Below, in pieces: positions 16,199 to 24,612 of a stretch of DNA of 64,000 nt. Positions within the stretch are counted from its first letter, which is position 1. Every line of letters begins with the position of its first letter. Origin of the DNA: Patiriisocius_A hiemis (GTDB lineage Bacteria > Bacteroidota > Bacteroidia > Flavobacteriales > Flavobacteriaceae); NCBI RefSeq assembly GCF_031846325.1, contig NZ_JAVRHZ010000003.1, positions 1-64,000 of the forward strand, in the 5' to 3' direction. A program made the translations under genes and the position numbers. The notes under the pieces are model-generated. The model worked only from the letters and a program-made list of their open reading frames with translations, was not told the origin of the DNA and ran no database searches.

Positions 16199-17152
16199 AT
16201 GAAAAAATACATAGATAGCGGAAAAAAAGATACTCGATCTGGTTTTGGTGCAGGTTTAACAGAGCTTGGGCAGAAAAATGAAAATGTGGTAGCCTTGTGT
16301 GCAGATTTAATTGGCTCTCTAAAAATGGATGCCTTTAAAGAAAACCATCCGGAGCGTTTTTTCCAAGTAGGAATTGCAGAAGCCAATATGATGGGTATTG
16401 CTGCTGGTATGACTATTGGCGGGAAAATTCCTTTTACAGGAACATTTGCAAACTTCTCTACTGGTAGAGTATATGACCAAATACGACAAAGTATAGCCTA
16501 TAGCGGTAAAAACGTGAAAATATGCGCTTCACATGCTGGTCTAACACTAGGTGAAGATGGAGCAACACACCAAATTCTTGAAGACATTGGTCTTATGAAG
16601 ATGTTACCAGGAATGACGGTTATTAATACGTGTGACTACAACCAAACCAAAGCAGCTACCCTTGCTATTGCAGAGCATGAAGGCCCTGTATATTTACGTT
16701 TTGGACGTCCAAAAGTTGCTAATTTTACAGAAGAAAATCAAAAATTTGAAATAGGTAAAGCTGTTCATTTACAAGAAGGAACAGATGTGACTATTGTAGC
16801 GACTGGACATTTAGTTTGGGAAGCTTTACAAGCTGCCGAAGCTTTACACCAAGAAGGTATTTCTGCCGAAGTTCTTAACATACATACAATTAAGCCTTTA
16901 GACAATAAAGCAATACTTGATAGCGTTTCAAAAACAAGATGTATTGTTACTGCCGAAGAGCATAATTATTTAGGTGGTCTTGGCGAAAGTGTAGCGAGAG
17001 TCTTAGCAACAGAATCCCCAACTCCACAAGAATTTATAGCTACTAATGACACCTTTGGTGAGTCTGGCACCCCAGAACAACTAATGGAAAAATATGGTTT
17101 AAATGCTTCTGCTATTGTTAAAGCTGCAAGGCGAGCAATAGCTCGCAAATAA
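16199..17152 (+). CDS. Transketolase, C-terminal (pyrimidine-binding) subunit
   Basis: 317 aa, the Pyr and C-terminal domains of transketolase. It has the RSGFGAGLTELG start, the catalytic Glu in QVGIAEANMMGIAAGM, FTGTFANFSTGRVYDQIRQSIAY, SHAGLTLGEDGATHQ, and the C-terminal domain from about 195 with EEHNYLGGLGESVARVL. Works as a heteromer with the preceding gene product. It has no visible promoter of its own and begins just after a small GC-rich hairpin. It is followed by a bidirectional terminator. Confidence 0.95.
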   Translation: MKKYIDSGKKDTRSGFGAGLTELGQKNENVVALCADLIGSLKMDAFKENHPERFFQVGIAEANMMGIAAGMTIGGKIPFTGTFANFSTGRVYDQIRQSIAYSGKNVKICASHAGLTLGEDGATHQILEDIGLMKMLPGMTVINTCDYNQTKAATLAIAEHEGPVYLRFGRPKVANFTEENQKFEIGKAVHLQEGTDVTIVATGHLVWEALQAAEALHQEGISAEVLNIHTIKPLDNKAILDSVSKTRCIVTAEEHNYLGGLGESVARVLATESPTPQEFIATNDTFGESGTPEQLMEKYGLNASAIVKAARRAIARK

Positions 17153-17205
17153 TTTACCTTTTTGCACATCATTGTTAGTTAGAAAAAATGATGTTACCAA
17201 ATCTT

Positions 17206-17237
17206 AAAAAGCCTCTTACAAATGTAAGAGGCTTTTT
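17206..17237. terminator. Bidirectional terminator between transketolase and the FKBP lipoprotein gene
   Basis: AAAAAGCCTCTTACA (17206-17220) pairs with TGTAAGAGGCTTTTT (17223-17237). The A-run on one side and T-run on the other make it work in both directions, which suits the convergent genes around it. Confidence 0.9.
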
Positions 17238-17259
17238 AACTTTTTTATAAATAATCCTA

Positions 17260-18162
17260 TTAACTATCGCTATCTAGATAGTCTGGTGTACCATCTCCAT
17301 CTGCATCTGGGAATGTAATATTCCCATCATCATCTATCTCTATTTCATCACTTGTGAGTATTCCATCATTATCATCATCATTATCAAAGTAATTAGGCAA
17401 GCCATCTTCGTCTGTATCATCATCTTCTTCTAAGCCATTATTATTTAAGTCTTCATTAATAGATAAGATCCCGTCATTATCTTGATCACCAGCTTCAACG
17501 GTATAAAGTTGAAATGTAAAAATTAATTGGTCATATGGTTCAATAATAGATCCTTGTCCAGAACCAAAATATCCAAGACCAGATGGAATAAACATAGCGC
17601 CAACGCCAAAATCCTCAAAATCTAAAGAACCATCTGGGTTTTGTATGATGTTACTTGCCCCGTTAAATTCTTTAGCTATATCCTGATAACCATTTATAAC
17701 ATTTGTTAAATCAAAACGAACTGGAATTGTACTAGAATCAAAAAGAGTGTTATCTAATAATCTACCTTCATATGTATTATTTACAATATCTGGGAAATTA
17801 GGCGATTCTCCTCCACCTTGAATTACTTTTAAAAAGTATAACTTATACATCAAGCCTTCTTCTAATCTATCTCTAACCATTTTAGAGCTTACTTGCTCAA
17901 TTAATGGAATTTTATTTGCGTTTTCACCTGCAATCGTATCAAAAACAATTTTAAAATCAAATTCAGCAGAAGGATTTTCAAAATCTTCATAATTATAAAA
18001 ATGTGTTTCTAGATACTCTTCTATTTCTAATTGAGCAGCTGTAGCTTCTTCAGTTCTATCTCGCAAAGGCACAGTTTCTGGACCATCATCATCATTATTA
18101 CATGAATTAAAGACTACAAGTGACGCTAGACAAATAGCGAATAAATAAATTACTTTTTTCAT
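17260..18162 (-). CDS. FKBP-type lipoprotein with acidic calcium-binding repeats
   Basis: 300 aa. The lipobox FNSC (Cys21) marks an outer-membrane or periplasmic lipoprotein, and the acidic NNDDDG after the Cys resembles surface-export signals known in Bacteroidota. An FKBP-like domain lies at about 90-225 (YEGRLLDNTLFDSS, then AMFIPSGLGYFGSG, then FTFQLYTVE). From 226 to the end there is a chain of DxDxDG loops of thrombospondin type 3 or EF-hand type (DQDNDG, DTDEDG, DDDNDG, DADGDG), expected to bind several Ca ions. Likely a folding helper at the cell surface. Whether the isomerase site is active is unclear, because the aromatic pocket residues are only partly recognisable. Confidence 0.8.
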   Translation of the reverse strand: MKKVIYLFAICLASLVVFNSCNNDDDGPETVPLRDRTEEATAAQLEIEEYLETHFYNYEDFENPSAEFDFKIVFDTIAGENANKIPLIEQVSSKMVRDRLEEGLMYKLYFLKVIQGGGESPNFPDIVNNTYEGRLLDNTLFDSSTIPVRFDLTNVINGYQDIAKEFNGASNIIQNPDGSLDFEDFGVGAMFIPSGLGYFGSGQGSIIEPYDQLIFTFQLYTVEAGDQDNDGILSINEDLNNNGLEEDDDTDEDGLPNYFDNDDDNDGILTSDEIEIDDDGNITFPDADGDGTPDYLDSDS

Positions 18163-18242
18163 ACTAAATTTTTGAGGGCGAAAGATACGATTTTAAGTTA
18201 TTTTTGCTTTCTTTAATAACGAAGTTTTTTTGTAACAATTAC

Positions 18243-18617
18243 ATGCGTATTGATAAATATTTATGGGCAACTAGGTATTACAAAACTAGGAGTATAGCTT
18301 CTAAAGCTTGTAAAAAAGGTTCAGTTAGAGTAAATAATGCCATTGTAAAGCCAGCTAGAGATGTTTTTCCGGGTGATGAGATATTAGTGCGTAAAAATCA
18401 AATTAACTATCAATTAGAGGTCCTAGATTTACCTAAAAGCCGTGTAGGAGCTAAGCTAGTAGACTTGTATCGAAAAGACACTACTCCTAAGGAAGCCTTT
18501 GAAAGTATGGAACTGCTTCAATATTCGAAATCATATAATAGAAAAAGAGGGGAAGGAAGACCTACAAAAAAAGATCGTAGAGACCTTGAGGATTTTACCA
18601 ATACAGAAGAAGAGTAA
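18243..18617 (+). CDS. S4-domain RNA-binding protein, Hsp15 family
   Basis: 124 aa from ATG 18243 (MRIDKYLWATRYYKTRSIA). The S4 domain occupies about 1-60 (VRVNNAIVKPARDVFPGDEI), followed by a basic tail KRKRGEGRPTKKDRRDLEDF. In E. coli, Hsp15 binds stalled 50S subunits that carry peptidyl-tRNA after heat shock. A longer frame reaches back to 18204, but those residues do not belong to the family. A -7-like TATTTTTG (18199-18206) lies upstream. The next gene follows by 26 bp. Confidence 0.9.
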   Translation: MRIDKYLWATRYYKTRSIASKACKKGSVRVNNAIVKPARDVFPGDEILVRKNQINYQLEVLDLPKSRVGAKLVDLYRKDTTPKEAFESMELLQYSKSYNRKRGEGRPTKKDRRDLEDFTNTEEE

Positions 18618-18643
18618 TTACTATCTTTGAAAAAAGTTTATAC

Positions 18644-19147
18644 ATGAGTACCACTTCAGCAGTAATACTAGATAAAAAACAAATTGTCCATAAAATTAAG
18701 AGAATTGCCTATCAAGTTTACGAAGCTAATGTTTCTGAAAAAGAAATTGTAATTGCTGGTATTAAAGAGAATGGTTTCATTTTAGCTAAAAAAATAAAAA
18801 CTGAAGTAGAAAAAATTTCGCCTATTAAGGTTACGCTATGTGAGTTAACTATTAATAAGAAAAAGCCAACAGATCCTATTACAACAAGTTTAGGTGTTAG
18901 TGATTATAAAAATAAGTCGCTATTACTTGTTGATGATGTTTTACATAGCGGAACAACTTTAATTTACGGAGTAAAACATTTTCTTGAAGTACCCTTAAAG
19001 CAATTTAAAACTGCTGTGCTGGTAGATAGAAACCATAAAAAATACCCTGTAAAAGCAGATTATAAGGGCATTTCTTTATCTACTTCTTTAAATGAAAATG
19101 TTGTGGTTGTCTTTGACAAAGGAAAAGACTGTGCTTTTCTAGAATAA
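18644..19147 (+). CDS. Phosphoribosyltransferase-domain protein (PyrR-like)
   Basis: 167 aa, type I PRTase fold. The PRPP-binding loop LLLVDDVLHSGTTL (about 105-118) is intact and the preceding IVIAGIKENGFILAKKI forms the first strand-loop. It may be a pyrimidine operon attenuator or uracil PRTase like PyrR, or another purine or pyrimidine salvage enzyme; the hood region does not settle the substrate. A TATCTTTG element (18622-18629) lies 14 bases before the start. The 3' end overlaps the convergent aroK gene by 9 bases. Confidence 0.8.
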   Translation: MSTTSAVILDKKQIVHKIKRIAYQVYEANVSEKEIVIAGIKENGFILAKKIKTEVEKISPIKVTLCELTINKKKPTDPITTSLGVSDYKNKSLLLVDDVLHSGTTLIYGVKHFLEVPLKQFKTAVLVDRNHKKYPVKADYKGISLSTSLNENVVVVFDKGKDCAFLE

Positions 19148-19660
19148 CTGGAGAACTATTTTTTTTGAAATTTCCCTCACCGAAAAACCATCGGTAACTA
19201 CTTTTTTGTCAGATTGATTGTAATAATAACTTCTTTCAAACAAATGCTTTCTTATAAAGTCTTGCAACTCTTTTTTATTATCCAAATGTGAAATAAGAGG
19301 TCTTTTTTCTTTTTCTATATAAAGCCGCTTGGTAAGCTCTTCTAGTCCAGTTTGCAGGTATATAGTAATAACGTCTTTACTTTTTTTAAGTTCATTCATT
19401 ATTGTACCATAACAAGGTGTGCCACCTCCAGTTGCTATTATTAAGGACGAGTTGTCATTAAGTACTTCATCTAAATAAACTTTCTCAACTTTTCTGAAAT
19501 ATATTTCTCCCTTTGTTTTAAAAATAGAAGATATAGATTGCTTCTCTTTTTTTTCAATATAGGAGTCAATATCTACAAATTTATAACCTAAAATTGAAGA
19601 TAATTCGATTCCAATACTAGATTTCCCGCTTCCCATGTAGCCAATAAGTACAATTTTCAT
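19139..19660 (-). CDS. aroK: Shikimate kinase
   Basis: Phosphorylates shikimate at the 3-OH, the fifth step of chorismate synthesis. 173 aa. P-loop GYMGSGKSSIG (8-18); DIDSYIEK with the Mg and shikimate-binding Asp; the FRKVE segment with the shikimate-binding Arg; the GGGTP loop; and the lid around EKRPLI. The last 9 bases overlap the end of the phosphoribosyltransferase gene on the other strand. Confidence 0.95.
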   Translation of the reverse strand: MKIVLIGYMGSGKSSIGIELSSILGYKFVDIDSYIEKKEKQSISSIFKTKGEIYFRKVEKVYLDEVLNDNSSLIIATGGGTPCYGTIMNELKKSKDVITIYLQTGLEELTKRLYIEKEKRPLISHLDNKKELQDFIRKHLFERSYYYNQSDKKVVTDGFSVREISKKIVLQLF

Positions 19661-19732
19661 GCATTAATTTTAGCGCTAAACTAATTGTTTTTAATGATTT
19701 AATAAACCACATAAAATTTAATTTAAATTTGC

Positions 19733-19764
19733 TTTGAAAAATAGATTTAATGATAGTATATTTG
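19733..19764 (+). promoter_or_regulatory. tRNA-Lys/tRNA-Leu promoter
   Basis: TTTG (19733-19736), 20 bases, TATATTTG (19757-19764), followed by CACCCGC. The -7 element with its downstream bases is identical over 15 bp to P2 at the left edge, so this is probably the stable-RNA promoter form in this organism. Confidence 0.75.
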
Positions 19765-19811
19765 CACCCGCCTAGCAAAACAGAGATGTTTGTTAGTAAA
19801 TAAAAAAGGAA

Positions 19812-19884
19812 GACCAGTTAGCTCAGTTGGTAGAGCACCTCCCTTTTAAGGAGGTGGTCCTGGGTTCGAGCCCCAGACTGGTCA
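19812..19884 (+). tRNA. tRNA-Lys (anticodon TTT)
   Basis: Acceptor GACCAGT (19812-19818) pairs with ACTGGTC (19877-19883), discriminator A. The anticodon stem CCTCC/GGAGG holds the loop CTTTTAA with anticodon TTT. The T arm has GGTTCGAG. The CCA end is not encoded. Confidence 0.95.
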
Positions 19885-19885
19885 C

Positions 19886-19919
19886 AAAAAGTTAAACCCA
19901 CAGGTTTAACTTTTTTTTT
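19886..19919 (+). terminator. Terminator-like hairpin between the two tRNA genes
   Basis: GTTAAACC (19891-19898), loop CACA, GGTTTAAC (19903-19910), then a run of nine T that runs straight into tRNA-Leu. It looks like a full intrinsic terminator, so tRNA-Leu may get only read-through transcription, or the hairpin may act in tRNA processing. Confidence 0.75.
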
Positions 19920-20003
19920 ACCCGGGTGCTGGAATTGGTAGACAGGCATGGTTGAGGGCCATGTGTCCTTTTGGGCGTGTGGGTTCAAGTCCCATCCCGG
20001 GTA
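19920..20003 (+). tRNA. tRNA-Leu (anticodon GAG)
   Basis: Acceptor ACCCGGG (19920-19926) pairs with CCCGGGT (19996-20002), discriminator A. The anticodon stem CATGG/CCATG holds the loop TTGAGGG with anticodon GAG. A class II variable arm is present (GTCCTTTTGGGC region), giving 84 nt. The first pair is A-U, less common than G-C. Confidence 0.95.
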
Positions 20004-20011
20004 CTATAAAC

Positions 20012-20061
20012 CATAATAAATAAGCTCAAAATGAACTTCGTAAAAAATGAAATTTATTATG
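20012..20061. repeat. 10-bp inverted repeat after tRNA-Leu
   Basis: CATAATAAAT (20012-20021) and ATTTATTATG (20052-20061) are perfect complements separated by 30 bases. No T-run follows. It may be a 3' processing structure of the tRNA transcript or an upstream site for the regulator gene at 20162. Nothing further is recognisable in 20062-20161. Confidence 0.35.
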
Positions 20062-20161
20062 CTAACTGTTACCCAAGCTCTTTTTCAATATCATTGGGCT
20101 AATCTTAGTTACAAACTCTAGCATAATTTTAGTACATTGACCTTCGGAATAATTTTTTTTA

Positions 20162-21064
20162 ATGTACATAAAATCAACGTTTAGTATTAAAGATTTAGAG
20201 AATCTAACAGGTGTAAAAGCTCATACTATTCGTATTTGGGAAAAAAGATATAACTTATTAAGCCCAGAACGCACTAAAACCAACATTAGAAATTATGACC
20301 TTGAAAGTTTCAAAAAACTACTCAATGTAACTTTCTTATACAATCAAGGATATAAAATTTCAAAAATTGCGAAACTTCAACCTGATGAAATTTCCAAGTT
20401 AGTAAAAGAATCTTCTAAGATAGATAGTGACACCTATGCAATCAATTCTTTTAAGTCTTCTATGTTTGAGTTTAGTAATTCATTATTCTCAAAAACATAC
20501 GATGAGCTGGCTGCAAAAAAAACTTTTAGACAAATATTTATTTCAGTATTTATTCCTCTTTTAAAAGAAATAGGCATTTTATGGCAAATAGGAACTATTG
20601 ACCCAATACACGAAAGTTTTATTTCTGAGTGTATTAAACAAAAAATTATTGTTGCAGCAAGCCAAGATCAACCAAAAAAAGAACAGAAAAATGCTCCTAT
20701 TTTTGCTCTTTTCTTACCCTTTAAAGAAATGCATGACATAGGATTAATGTATGCAAACTATGAGTTAATCAAAGCTGGTTTTAAAACCATATATCTTGGA
20801 TCAAGTATTCCGGTAGAAAACTTAGTTAACTTGAAAAATTACCAAAGCAATATTTATTATTTAAGCTATTTAACTACACAACCAGAAACTACCCCAATAA
20901 ATAACTTTCTTGAAAAATTAATCAATATCCTCGATAGTAAAGAACAACAAAGAGTATGGTTAATGGGACCTAAAGTTAAAAATGAAATAAGTACAGAAAA
21001 GGTAAGGATAGTAAAAGGTTTTGAAGACTTCTTTTCAACCATCAAAACTTTAAAAAAATCATAA
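20162..21064 (+). CDS. MerR-family regulator with B12-binding-type domain
   Basis: 300 aa. MerR helix-turn-helix at 6-75 (FSIKDLENLTGVKAHTIRIWEKRY). Residues about 92-165 form a helical cap with W141 and E151. Residues about 178-265 form a Rossmann-like cobalamin domain with E189-x-H191-x-x-G194 in place of DxHxxG, then YLGSSIP. In CarH-type light sensors the adenosylcobalamin is held by W-x9-E-H plus the lower ligand His; here Trp, Glu and the lower His remain, but the His after Glu is S152 and the residue after Trp is Q142. It lies directly upstream of crtI-crtB-crtZ-crtY and probably controls them. Loss of part of the upper pocket means light sensing is doubtful. Confidence 0.85.
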   Translation: MYIKSTFSIKDLENLTGVKAHTIRIWEKRYNLLSPERTKTNIRNYDLESFKKLLNVTFLYNQGYKISKIAKLQPDEISKLVKESSKIDSDTYAINSFKSSMFEFSNSLFSKTYDELAAKKTFRQIFISVFIPLLKEIGILWQIGTIDPIHESFISECIKQKIIVAASQDQPKKEQKNAPIFALFLPFKEMHDIGLMYANYELIKAGFKTIYLGSSIPVENLVNLKNYQSNIYYLSYLTTQPETTPINNFLEKLINILDSKEQQRVWLMGPKVKNEISTEKVRIVKGFEDFFSTIKTLKKS

Positions 21065-21083
21065 TGTTTTCAATTATTAGACA

Positions 21084-21121
21084 ATATTGTTTAATTAAAT
21101 AGTAAATTTGTTAAACAATAT
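21084..21121. promoter_or_regulatory. Inverted repeat covering the crtI start
   Basis: ATATTGTTTAA (21084-21094) and TTAAACAATAT (21111-21121) are perfect 11-bp complements with 16 bases between; the right arm includes the first two bases of the crtI ATG. The left arm also overlaps the 10-bp palindrome ACAATATTGT (21081-21090). A -7-like TAAATTTG (21103-21110) is between the arms but lacks a well-placed -33. It is either the operator for the adjacent MerR protein or an mRNA hairpin that hides the start codon. Confidence 0.5.
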
Positions 21122-22577
21122 GAATAAAAAAATAGCAATAATTGGTTCTGGCTTTTCTTCTCTAGCAGCAGCAGCATACCTAGCTAAACAAGGTAATAGT
21201 GTTACTATATATGAAAAAAATAGCACCGTTGGAGGAAGAGCAAGACAATTACAGAAAGAGGGTTTTACATTTGACATTGGTCCTACTTGGTACTGGATGC
21301 CAGATGTTTTTGAGCGTTTCTTTGCAGATTTTAACAAAAAACCATCGGACTACTATCAGCTTATTAAATTAGCTCCGGCCTATAGTGTGTATTTTGGTGA
21401 GAATGATTATATCACAATTGAAGATACACTAGAAAAAATATGTGCCACTTTTGAAGCAGAAGAAAAAGGAAGTTCTATTAAACTTAAAAAATTTATTGAT
21501 AAAGCATTAGACAACTACAACATTGCTATTAAAGATTTAGTATATAGACCTGGCGTATCACCTTTAGAGCTAGTAACTCCTGTTACAATTAAAAAAATTG
21601 GTCAGTTTTTTAGCACCATTAGTAAAGAGGTTAGAAAAGAATTTAATAACCCTAGAATAATATCAATACTTGAGTTTCCAGTACTTTTTTTAGGAGCAAA
21701 ACCTTCTAATACACCTGCTTTTTACAGCTTTATGAATTATGCAGATTTTGGTCTAGGTACCTTTCATCCTAAAGAAGGGATGTATTCAGTTATTAAAGGT
21801 ATGAAGGCACTAGCACAAGAACTAGGAGTTACAATTAAAACGAATCAAAATGTAGAAAAAATTAATGTAAAGAATGGTATAACTACTGGACTAGTTGTAA
21901 ACTCTCAACCTATAGAAGCAAATATTGTATTAAGTGGTGCAGATTATCATCACACAGAGACCTTACTAGACAGTCAGTACCGTCAATACTCTGAAGCTTA
22001 TTGGGAGAAAAAAACTTTTGCACCGTCTTCGCTTTTATTTTATGTAGGGTTTGACAAAAAACTCGAAAACGTAGAGCACCACACTTTATTTTTTGATGTA
22101 GATTTTGAGGCACACGCCAAAGACATTTATGATACACCTAAATGGCCTGAAAATCCACTTTTTTACGCTAGTTTTCCTTCAAAAACAGATAACAATGTTG
22201 CACCAGAAGGTAAAGAGGCGGGGATTTTTCTCATCCCACTAGCTCCTGGAATTGAAGACACTAAAAAATTAAGGTTAAAATACTTTGAGATTATACTAGA
22301 CCGTTTTGAAAAACTAACAAACCAAGAAGTTAAAAAATACGTTATATTTAAGGAGTCGTTTTGTATTAATGACTTTATAAATGATTATAATTCTTATAAA
22401 GGAAATGCATATGGATTAGCAAATACACTTATGCAAACCGCCTTTTTAAGACCAAAATTAAAGAGCAAGAAAGTAAAAAATCTCTTTTTTACTGGACAAT
22501 TAACTGTTCCTGGACCCGGTGTTCCACCTTCCCTAATTTCAGGGAAATTAGTTTCAGGATTAATAGCAAATAACTAA
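21120..22577 (+). CDS. crtI: Phytoene desaturase (CrtI)
   Basis: Introduces conjugated double bases into phytoene to give lycopene, using FAD. 485 aa from the ATG at 21120; a TTG at 21108 is possible but unlikely. The N-terminal dinucleotide motif AIIGSGFSSLAAAAYLA is followed by EKNSTVGGRARQ and GFTFDIGPTWYWMPD, and the C end has FFTGQLTVPGPGVPPSLISGKLV, both typical of bacterial CrtI. The gene is followed with a 1-bp gap by crtB, so the two are translationally coupled. Together with crtZ and crtY the set predicts zeaxanthin as product. Confidence 0.95.
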   Translation: MNKKIAIIGSGFSSLAAAAYLAKQGNSVTIYEKNSTVGGRARQLQKEGFTFDIGPTWYWMPDVFERFFADFNKKPSDYYQLIKLAPAYSVYFGENDYITIEDTLEKICATFEAEEKGSSIKLKKFIDKALDNYNIAIKDLVYRPGVSPLELVTPVTIKKIGQFFSTISKEVRKEFNNPRIISILEFPVLFLGAKPSNTPAFYSFMNYADFGLGTFHPKEGMYSVIKGMKALAQELGVTIKTNQNVEKINVKNGITTGLVVNSQPIEANIVLSGADYHHTETLLDSQYRQYSEAYWEKKTFAPSSLLFYVGFDKKLENVEHHTLFFDVDFEAHAKDIYDTPKWPENPLFYASFPSKTDNNVAPEGKEAGIFLIPLAPGIEDTKKLRLKYFEIILDRFEKLTNQEVKKYVIFKESFCINDFINDYNSYKGNAYGLANTLMQTAFLRPKLKSKKVKNLFFTGQLTVPGPGVPPSLISGKLVSGLIANN

Positions 22578-22578
22578 A

Positions 22579-23421
22579 GTGAAAGAATTATTCGATATCG
22601 TTTCTCAATCTTGTAGTAAAAGTGTAACTAATGCTTACAGCACTTCGTTTTCACTCGCTACAAAAATGCTAGCCCCTACTATTAGACAGGACATTCATAA
22701 TATTTATGGGTTTGTACGTTTTGCAGACGAAATTGTAGATACATTTCATGATTATAATAAAGAAGAATTATTTAATAAGTTTGAAGCTTCATTAGAAGAC
22801 GCATTAAAAGATAAAATAAGTCTTAATCCTATTCTTAACTCCTTTCAACATACGGTTCATAAGTACAACATTGAAAAAGAGCTAATAAATGCTTTTATGA
22901 AAAGTATGCGACTAGACTTATCAAAATCTATTTACACTACTGAAGATGAGTATAAACAATATATTTATGGCTCTGCAGATGTAGTAGGACTTATGTGTTT
23001 AAAAGTTTTTGTGAAAGGGAATTCTAAAAAGTATGAAGAGCTTAAAGGTGCTGCCATGAGTTTAGGCTCTGCTTTTCAAAAAGTAAACTTTTTACGTGAT
23101 TTAAAAGAAGACTATGAAAGCTTGAGCAGAACTTATTTTCCAAATACTAATTTAGACGCATTAGATGAAATATCCAAGAAACACATAATAGATGATATTG
23201 AGGCTGACTTTAAAAAAGGATATGCAGGGATATTAAACCTTCCTACCGAGGCTAAATTTGGAGTTTTTATGGCATATAGATATTACAAAAGATTGCTTAA
23301 AAAGCTAGCAAAAACTCCAGCAATTGAAATTAAAAACACACGTATTCGTGTACCTAATTATGAGAAATTTGGACTACTTACACGAAGCTATGTTAAATAC
23401 CAATTAAAATTAGTGAGATAA
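22579..23421 (+). CDS. crtB: Phytoene synthase (CrtB), GTG start
   Basis: Condenses two geranylgeranyl diphosphates to phytoene. 280 aa. Both Asp-rich diphosphate sites are visible: GFVRFADEIVD (about 45-55) and NFLRDLKEDY (about 172-181), and SFSLATKML is the usual N-terminal motif. The start is GTG at 22579, one base after the crtI stop. It is followed by crtZ after 3 bp. There is no promoter of its own. Confidence 0.95.
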   Translation: MKELFDIVSQSCSKSVTNAYSTSFSLATKMLAPTIRQDIHNIYGFVRFADEIVDTFHDYNKEELFNKFEASLEDALKDKISLNPILNSFQHTVHKYNIEKELINAFMKSMRLDLSKSIYTTEDEYKQYIYGSADVVGLMCLKVFVKGNSKKYEELKGAAMSLGSAFQKVNFLRDLKEDYESLSRTYFPNTNLDALDEISKKHIIDDIEADFKKGYAGILNLPTEAKFGVFMAYRYYKRLLKKLAKTPAIEIKNTRIRVPNYEKFGLLTRSYVKYQLKLVR

Positions 23422-23424
23422 AGC

Positions 23425-23874
23425 ATGGATAATCTTCTTTGGGTTTTAATTTTTTTGACAACCTTTTGTATTATGGAGTTTATGGCTTGGTTTACACATA
23501 AATTCGTAATGCATGGATTTTTATGGTCTTTACATAAGGACCACCATTACAAGGACCATAATAGTTGGTGGGAACGAAATGATTTCTTCTTCATATTTTA
23601 TGCAGCAGTTAGTATAGCATGTTTTGTAGGCTGGCAATACTATGGTTTCTGGGCTGGATTACCTATAGGATTGGGTATTTTTGCATACGGAGTCACCTAT
23701 TTTATGGTACATGATATTTTTATACATCAACGTTTTAAACTATTTAGAAATGCCAATAACTGGTATGCAAAAGGCATTAGGAGAGCTCATAAAATACATC
23801 ATAAGCACCTTGGTAAAGCAGACGGTGAATGTTACGGAATGCTTTTTCCTCCTCTTAAATATTTTAAAAAATAA
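23425..23874 (+). CDS. crtZ: Beta-carotene hydroxylase (CrtZ family)
   Basis: 149 aa membrane protein of the fatty acid hydroxylase superfamily; adds 3-hydroxyl groups to the beta rings. Histidine boxes for the di-iron centre: THKFVMH, LHKDHH, HDIFIHQ and AHKIHHKH. About four membrane segments. It lies between crtB and crtY with 3-bp and 6-bp gaps, so one operon. Confidence 0.93.
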   Translation: MDNLLWVLIFLTTFCIMEFMAWFTHKFVMHGFLWSLHKDHHYKDHNSWWERNDFFFIFYAAVSIACFVGWQYYGFWAGLPIGLGIFAYGVTYFMVHDIFIHQRFKLFRNANNWYAKGIRRAHKIHHKHLGKADGECYGMLFPPLKYFKK

Positions 23875-23880
23875 TATAGG

Positions 23881-24573
23881 ATGAATAACCTCTATTTATG
23901 GTTAAATTTTGGGTCGTTTATTATTCCTTTTCTTTTTAGCTTTCATCCCAAACTTCAGTTTTATAAAAAATGGCGATCATTTTTTATTGGAGTGTTTATA
24001 ATGATGCTCGTTTTTATTCCTTGGGATGTCGTATTTACTTCTAATGGATTTTGGGGATTTAATGACACATACATTACTGGAGTTAAGTTATTTCATCTCC
24101 CAGTAGAAGAATGGCTATTCTTTATTTGTATACCCTATGCATGTGTTTTTACACATTATTCTTTGTATCATTTTTTCCCAAAACTTGCTTTCTCAGAAAA
24201 ACTAACAAATATTATTTATGTTTCGTTGCTATGTGTTTTAATTATTACACTCTGGTACCATTTTGATAAATGGTACACATTAATAAATTTCTTTTACGCA
24301 ATAGTACTTCTTGGTATTGTTTATAATTACAACAAAAGTCTTTTACGAAAGTTTCTTCCTACCTTTTTAGTTATTCTTATACCTTTTTTTATTGTGAATG
24401 GCGTACTTACTGGTAGTTGGATAGATAATCAAGTAGTCTGGTATAATGATGCAGAAAACCTAGGAATAAGAATGGGAACTATACCAATAGAAGATAGCGT
24501 CTATGCACTTGGAATGTTACTAACTGTATATTTTGTTACTGAAATATTAGAAAACAAAAGAAAACGACTATAA
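23881..24573 (+). CDS. Lycopene beta-cyclase of the CrtYcd type
   Basis: 230 aa, about seven membrane helices. It has two lycopene-cyclase repeats, with FHLPVEEWLFFICIPYACVFTHYSLYHFF (first PxEEWLFF motif near residue 75) split here for length, and GTIPIEDSVYALGM (near 198) as the second. This is the membrane-bound heterodimeric or fused cyclase family of actinobacteria, fungi and many Bacteroidota, unrelated to the flavoprotein CrtY. It closes the beta rings of lycopene. It is the last gene of the crt operon. Confidence 0.88.
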   Translation: MNNLYLWLNFGSFIIPFLFSFHPKLQFYKKWRSFFIGVFIMMLVFIPWDVVFTSNGFWGFNDTYITGVKLFHLPVEEWLFFICIPYACVFTHYSLYHFFPKLAFSEKLTNIIYVSLLCVLIITLWYHFDKWYTLINFFYAIVLLGIVYNYNKSLLRKFLPTFLVILIPFFIVNGVLTGSWIDNQVVWYNDAENLGIRMGTIPIEDSVYALGMLLTVYFVTEILENKRKRL

Positions 24574-24612
24574 ATATCTTATAGTAAATTCAAGTTCTAC
24601 CTCTTAAAATTT

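Noticed and set aside
15269..17152. Transketolase broken by a frameshift
   Set aside because: There is an 84-bp gap, separate starts and clean domain ends; the split form is a known natural arrangement.
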